This document shows positions 62,032-64,000 of a stretch of 64,000 bases of DNA, piece after piece. A program made the position numbers and the translations under genes. This stretch comes from Paenibacillus nuruki (lineage in GTDB: Bacteria > Bacillota > Bacilli > Paenibacillales > Paenibacillaceae): NCBI RefSeq assembly GCF_001721045.1, contig NZ_MDER01000031.1, forward strand, positions 265,645 to 329,644. Reading direction: 5' to 3'. Under the pieces are notes generated by a model. That model was not told the DNA's origin. It ran no database searches and saw only the letters and a list, made by a program, of their open reading frames with translations. Every line of letters starts with the position of its first letter. Position 1 is the first letter of the stretch.

Positions 62032-63192
62032 ATGGATTACGAGCAATCTAAATATCATATTGTAGAACAAGCTAATCTATATATTGCAAATCACCGCCAC
62101 TATACATGGTTCCAACATTCAGGTTCTGTCTATGAATTAGACACACTGAAATTATTAGATCTCAAAGGCATAACGACGTTTGCACCTCTACAAGAATTCC
62201 CCCATCTGAAAAGTCTCGAATTCGGTACAACCAACAGTACATTGACGATCCCGGATCTGGTCGGCTTAGATCAGGCGAGTCATCTGGAACGATTGGCTTT
62301 TGTCAGCAAAACCAAAATTAAGCGTAATATCGAAGTCATTGCCCGGCTCTCCAACTTGCAATCATTAGGATTATATAATGTACAACAAGCGTTGCCAGAA
62401 GATTTGCTATCTGCGCTGACTTCTCTACAATCGGTTAGCTTATCCAAACACAATTACAATAGTTCAGCTTCCCTCCCTGCTTGTCTGGAAGAGATCAGCA
62501 TCACTGTAGATGGTCTAGCTACGTTACCGTCTATTCCTCCTGCAACCGGTGTGAAAAAGGTATCGCTACACGGGAATCGCTGTGAGATAGATACCCTTCA
62601 TTCTTTTGCTATTTTTCCAAATGTGGAAGAAATCAAAATCAATGCTCCCAAAAAATTAACAGATCTTTCTTATGTATCACAGCTTCATCGACTTAAAGTA
62701 TTGGATATTAACTTCGCTCCTGTAAGCGACTTAACCGCTCTAGATCAACATCCAGCGATAGAAGAACTACGGTTACGAGGATCATGGGTAGAGCAACTAG
62801 AACCAATTACACTTTGCCCTGCGCTCAAAATATTATATTTAGAAAAATCGAAGCTACACTCAATCGCAAATATACGTACGCAATGCCCACAACTGCAACA
62901 GTTATGGATCTGGGGCACCAAAGTGAAAGACCTCAGCCCTTTAACAGACATGAGCACTTTGCAAAATCTAGATGTAACCATGCTCAAACCCAAGTCGTGG
63001 GACTTCTTAGCGACGTTAACTGGTTTAGAAGTGTTAGATTTATGCAAAACATCTTTTGCTGATCCTCATTTGTTAGTGGAACTTCCGAATTTGAAAAAAG
63101 TACGGTTAGCAAATAGTGAGGTAGATGTAGCGTCGGATGAATATCAAAGGTTGGAGAACATTATTTTAGCGCGGGGTGGGGTACTGAGATAA
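62032..63192 (+). CDS. Leucine-rich repeat protein
   Basis: 386 residues with no signal peptide. From about residue 35 to 375 there are about 14 units of 22-24 residues with the LRR pattern LxxLxLxxxxIxxLxxL (for example LQSLGLYNVQQALPEDLLSA, LKILYLEKSKLHSIANI, LQNLDVTMLKPKSWDFLATL, LEVLDLCKTSFADPHLLVEL). The spacing is of the SDS22/bacterial type. Cytosolic scaffolding or binding is the usual role; partner unknown. AAGGAGG precedes the ATG. Possibly the first gene of a small locus continuing to the right. Confidence 0.85.
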   Translation: MDYEQSKYHIVEQANLYIANHRHYTWFQHSGSVYELDTLKLLDLKGITTFAPLQEFPHLKSLEFGTTNSTLTIPDLVGLDQASHLERLAFVSKTKIKRNIEVIARLSNLQSLGLYNVQQALPEDLLSALTSLQSVSLSKHNYNSSASLPACLEEISITVDGLATLPSIPPATGVKKVSLHGNRCEIDTLHSFAIFPNVEEIKINAPKKLTDLSYVSQLHRLKVLDINFAPVSDLTALDQHPAIEELRLRGSWVEQLEPITLCPALKILYLEKSKLHSIANIRTQCPQLQQLWIWGTKVKDLSPLTDMSTLQNLDVTMLKPKSWDFLATLTGLEVLDLCKTSFADPHLLVELPNLKKVRLANSEVDVASDEYQRLENIILARGGVLR

Positions 63193-63298
63193 ACGAATAT
63201 TAAATAAAGTATCCTTTGTAAAAAATGATATAATCGATATAATCTCTTTTTTCTCAATTACAAATTCTTTTTTGAATAATATATTTAATTCATTCGAA

Positions 63299-64000
63299 AT
63301 GAGTGATCTTTTGGATATAAAAAAGCTTCTTTTGTCTATTTTAATTTTAATCTTTTGGTTTCCTTTATTCTTGTTAATATGGTCTCAATCGTATAATCTA
63401 ATTAATTCAATTGATCCAGGTATTTATATTCGTTTTGCTACAGACAATAAGTATAATGTTGATAAATTTTTTAATGAAGAAATTGATGAAAAAACAAATA
63501 TATATTCAGTAATATATAATGCTTTAAAAGATACAAAATTTGAAAATGTAGCTAACAAACAAAGTTTATACAATTACCTATGGAAAGAGAAGAAGCTAGT
63601 AACTACTATAATTACAGAGAATAAAGAATATACAAAATACTTAAAAGAAAACAATTTAACTATTAATGATTTTTGGATGTATATCGAGAAAATGACAACC
63701 TTGGATGAAACATTATTGAATGGTTCTTTTTATATTAGTACTCTTATAGAGATATTAATATTTTACTTTATATTTAAATATAGATTGAGGATTTATCTAG
63801 TAGCTTTTTTTATATATACTTTTTTCAACTTAAATGCTTTTACTTTTGATATATTCGGGAATTTATTATTTCCTTTTTTGAGATCTTATTATAGTTTTAT
63901 AGGTAATAGTTTAAACTATGAAGATTATCAAAAAATGATAAAAATCTCTTTGCCTACTATTAAAGAAGCTTTATTAACATATATTATTATTGATGTTATT
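63299..64000 (+). CDS. Very AT-rich hypothetical membrane protein (partial, runs off right edge)
   Basis: Open for 234 codons to the window edge, from an ATG at 63299 without a good ribosome binding site. Begins MSDLLDIKKLLLSILILIFW, with one membrane helix (8-30), then a soluble, mostly extracytoplasmic part of about 125 residues with NKQSLYNYLWKEKK, then two or more helices (for example STLIEILIFYFIFKYRLRIY). No family recognised. Codon use is dominated by A/T-ending codons and the region is far AT-richer than its neighbours, so it may be acquired. Confidence 0.55.
   Translation, partial: MSDLLDIKKLLLSILILIFWFPLFLLIWSQSYNLINSIDPGIYIRFATDNKYNVDKFFNEEIDEKTNIYSVIYNALKDTKFENVANKQSLYNYLWKEKKLVTTIITENKEYTKYLKENNLTINDFWMYIEKMTTLDETLLNGSFYISTLIEILIFYFIFKYRLRIYLVAFFIYTFFNLNAFTFDIFGNLLFPFLRSYYSFIGNSLNYEDYQKMIKISLPTIKEALLTYIIIDVI

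Noticed and set aside
63195..63240. Possible further copy of the 70-nt element
   Set aside because: CTTTG and AAAAA blocks match, but similarity stops within 25 nt and the region is very AT-rich, so it may be chance.

Overview
The window looks like chromosomal DNA from a low-GC, Gram-positive, spore-former-type bacterium, most likely a Paenibacillus or close relative. The grounds are Bacillales-like deoxynucleoside kinases, strong AGGAGG-type ribosome binding sites, an S-layer-homology protein, a stalk-domain (copper amine oxidase N-terminal type) secreted protein, a GH5-CBM cellulase, and Bacillus-type regulators. No rRNA, tRNA, CRISPR array, transposase or phage gene was seen.

Layout. 0-1.5 kb: end of a minor-pilin operon (three prepilin-like genes, the last cut by the window edge). 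1.7-6.5 kb: flavin monooxygenase, a CPA2-type cation/proton antiporter with a lipoprotein, and the dgk-dck kinase pair. 6.6-10 kb: an unusual array of three double-domain DUF2294 (MpsC-like) proteins interleaved with two single-domain response regulators; the intergenic DNA between gene and regulator is itself duplicated. 10.2-17.7 kb: an SDR, a secreted stalk/GH18-like protein behind a tandemly repeated leader, a LOG-family hydrolase, an MFS exporter, and a Gfo/Idh plus TIM-barrel isomerase operon facing an AraC regulator. 17.9-23.5 kb: small conserved proteins, including adjacent Nfu_N and HEAT-repeat proteins (parts that are one protein, CvfC/YpgR, elsewhere), a DUF3934 micro-protein and a 749-residue membrane protein. 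23.6-30.4 kb: chemoreceptor, htpG under a perfect CIRCE operator, a BtrH_N-like protein, a third lone receiver and a Des-type desaturase.

31.3-36.5 kb: a DUF1349 protein diverges from a four-gene operon (MFS transporter, class III aminotransferase, zinc dehydrogenase, HAD phosphatase). Aminotransferase, phosphatase and dehydrogenase together match the logic of azasugar (nojirimycin-type) biosynthesis, so this is the best candidate for a small specialised-metabolite system. 36.6-45.5 kb: an ANT(6)-like nucleotidyltransferase with an apparent AUA start, an SDR/MerR divergent pair with textbook 19-bp-spacer promoters, a 999-residue SLH protein, a TetR/MFS pair and a GrpB protein. 45.7-50.3 kb: a TetR-controlled efflux operon with one EmrB-type pump and two different HlyD-type adaptors. 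50.7-61.7 kb: secreted cellulase with a cre-like site, a peptidase, a GNAT acetyltransferase, an SDR, an amino acid permease, a truA gene, a phosphotransferase, and a membrane glycosyltransferase with a lipoprotein. 62-64 kb: a leucine-rich-repeat protein and the start of a very AT-rich membrane protein running off the edge.

A further theme is a roughly 70-nt element present as a tight tandem pair at 11.2 kb and as decayed copies at 8.8 and 58.4 kb. Its function is unknown.
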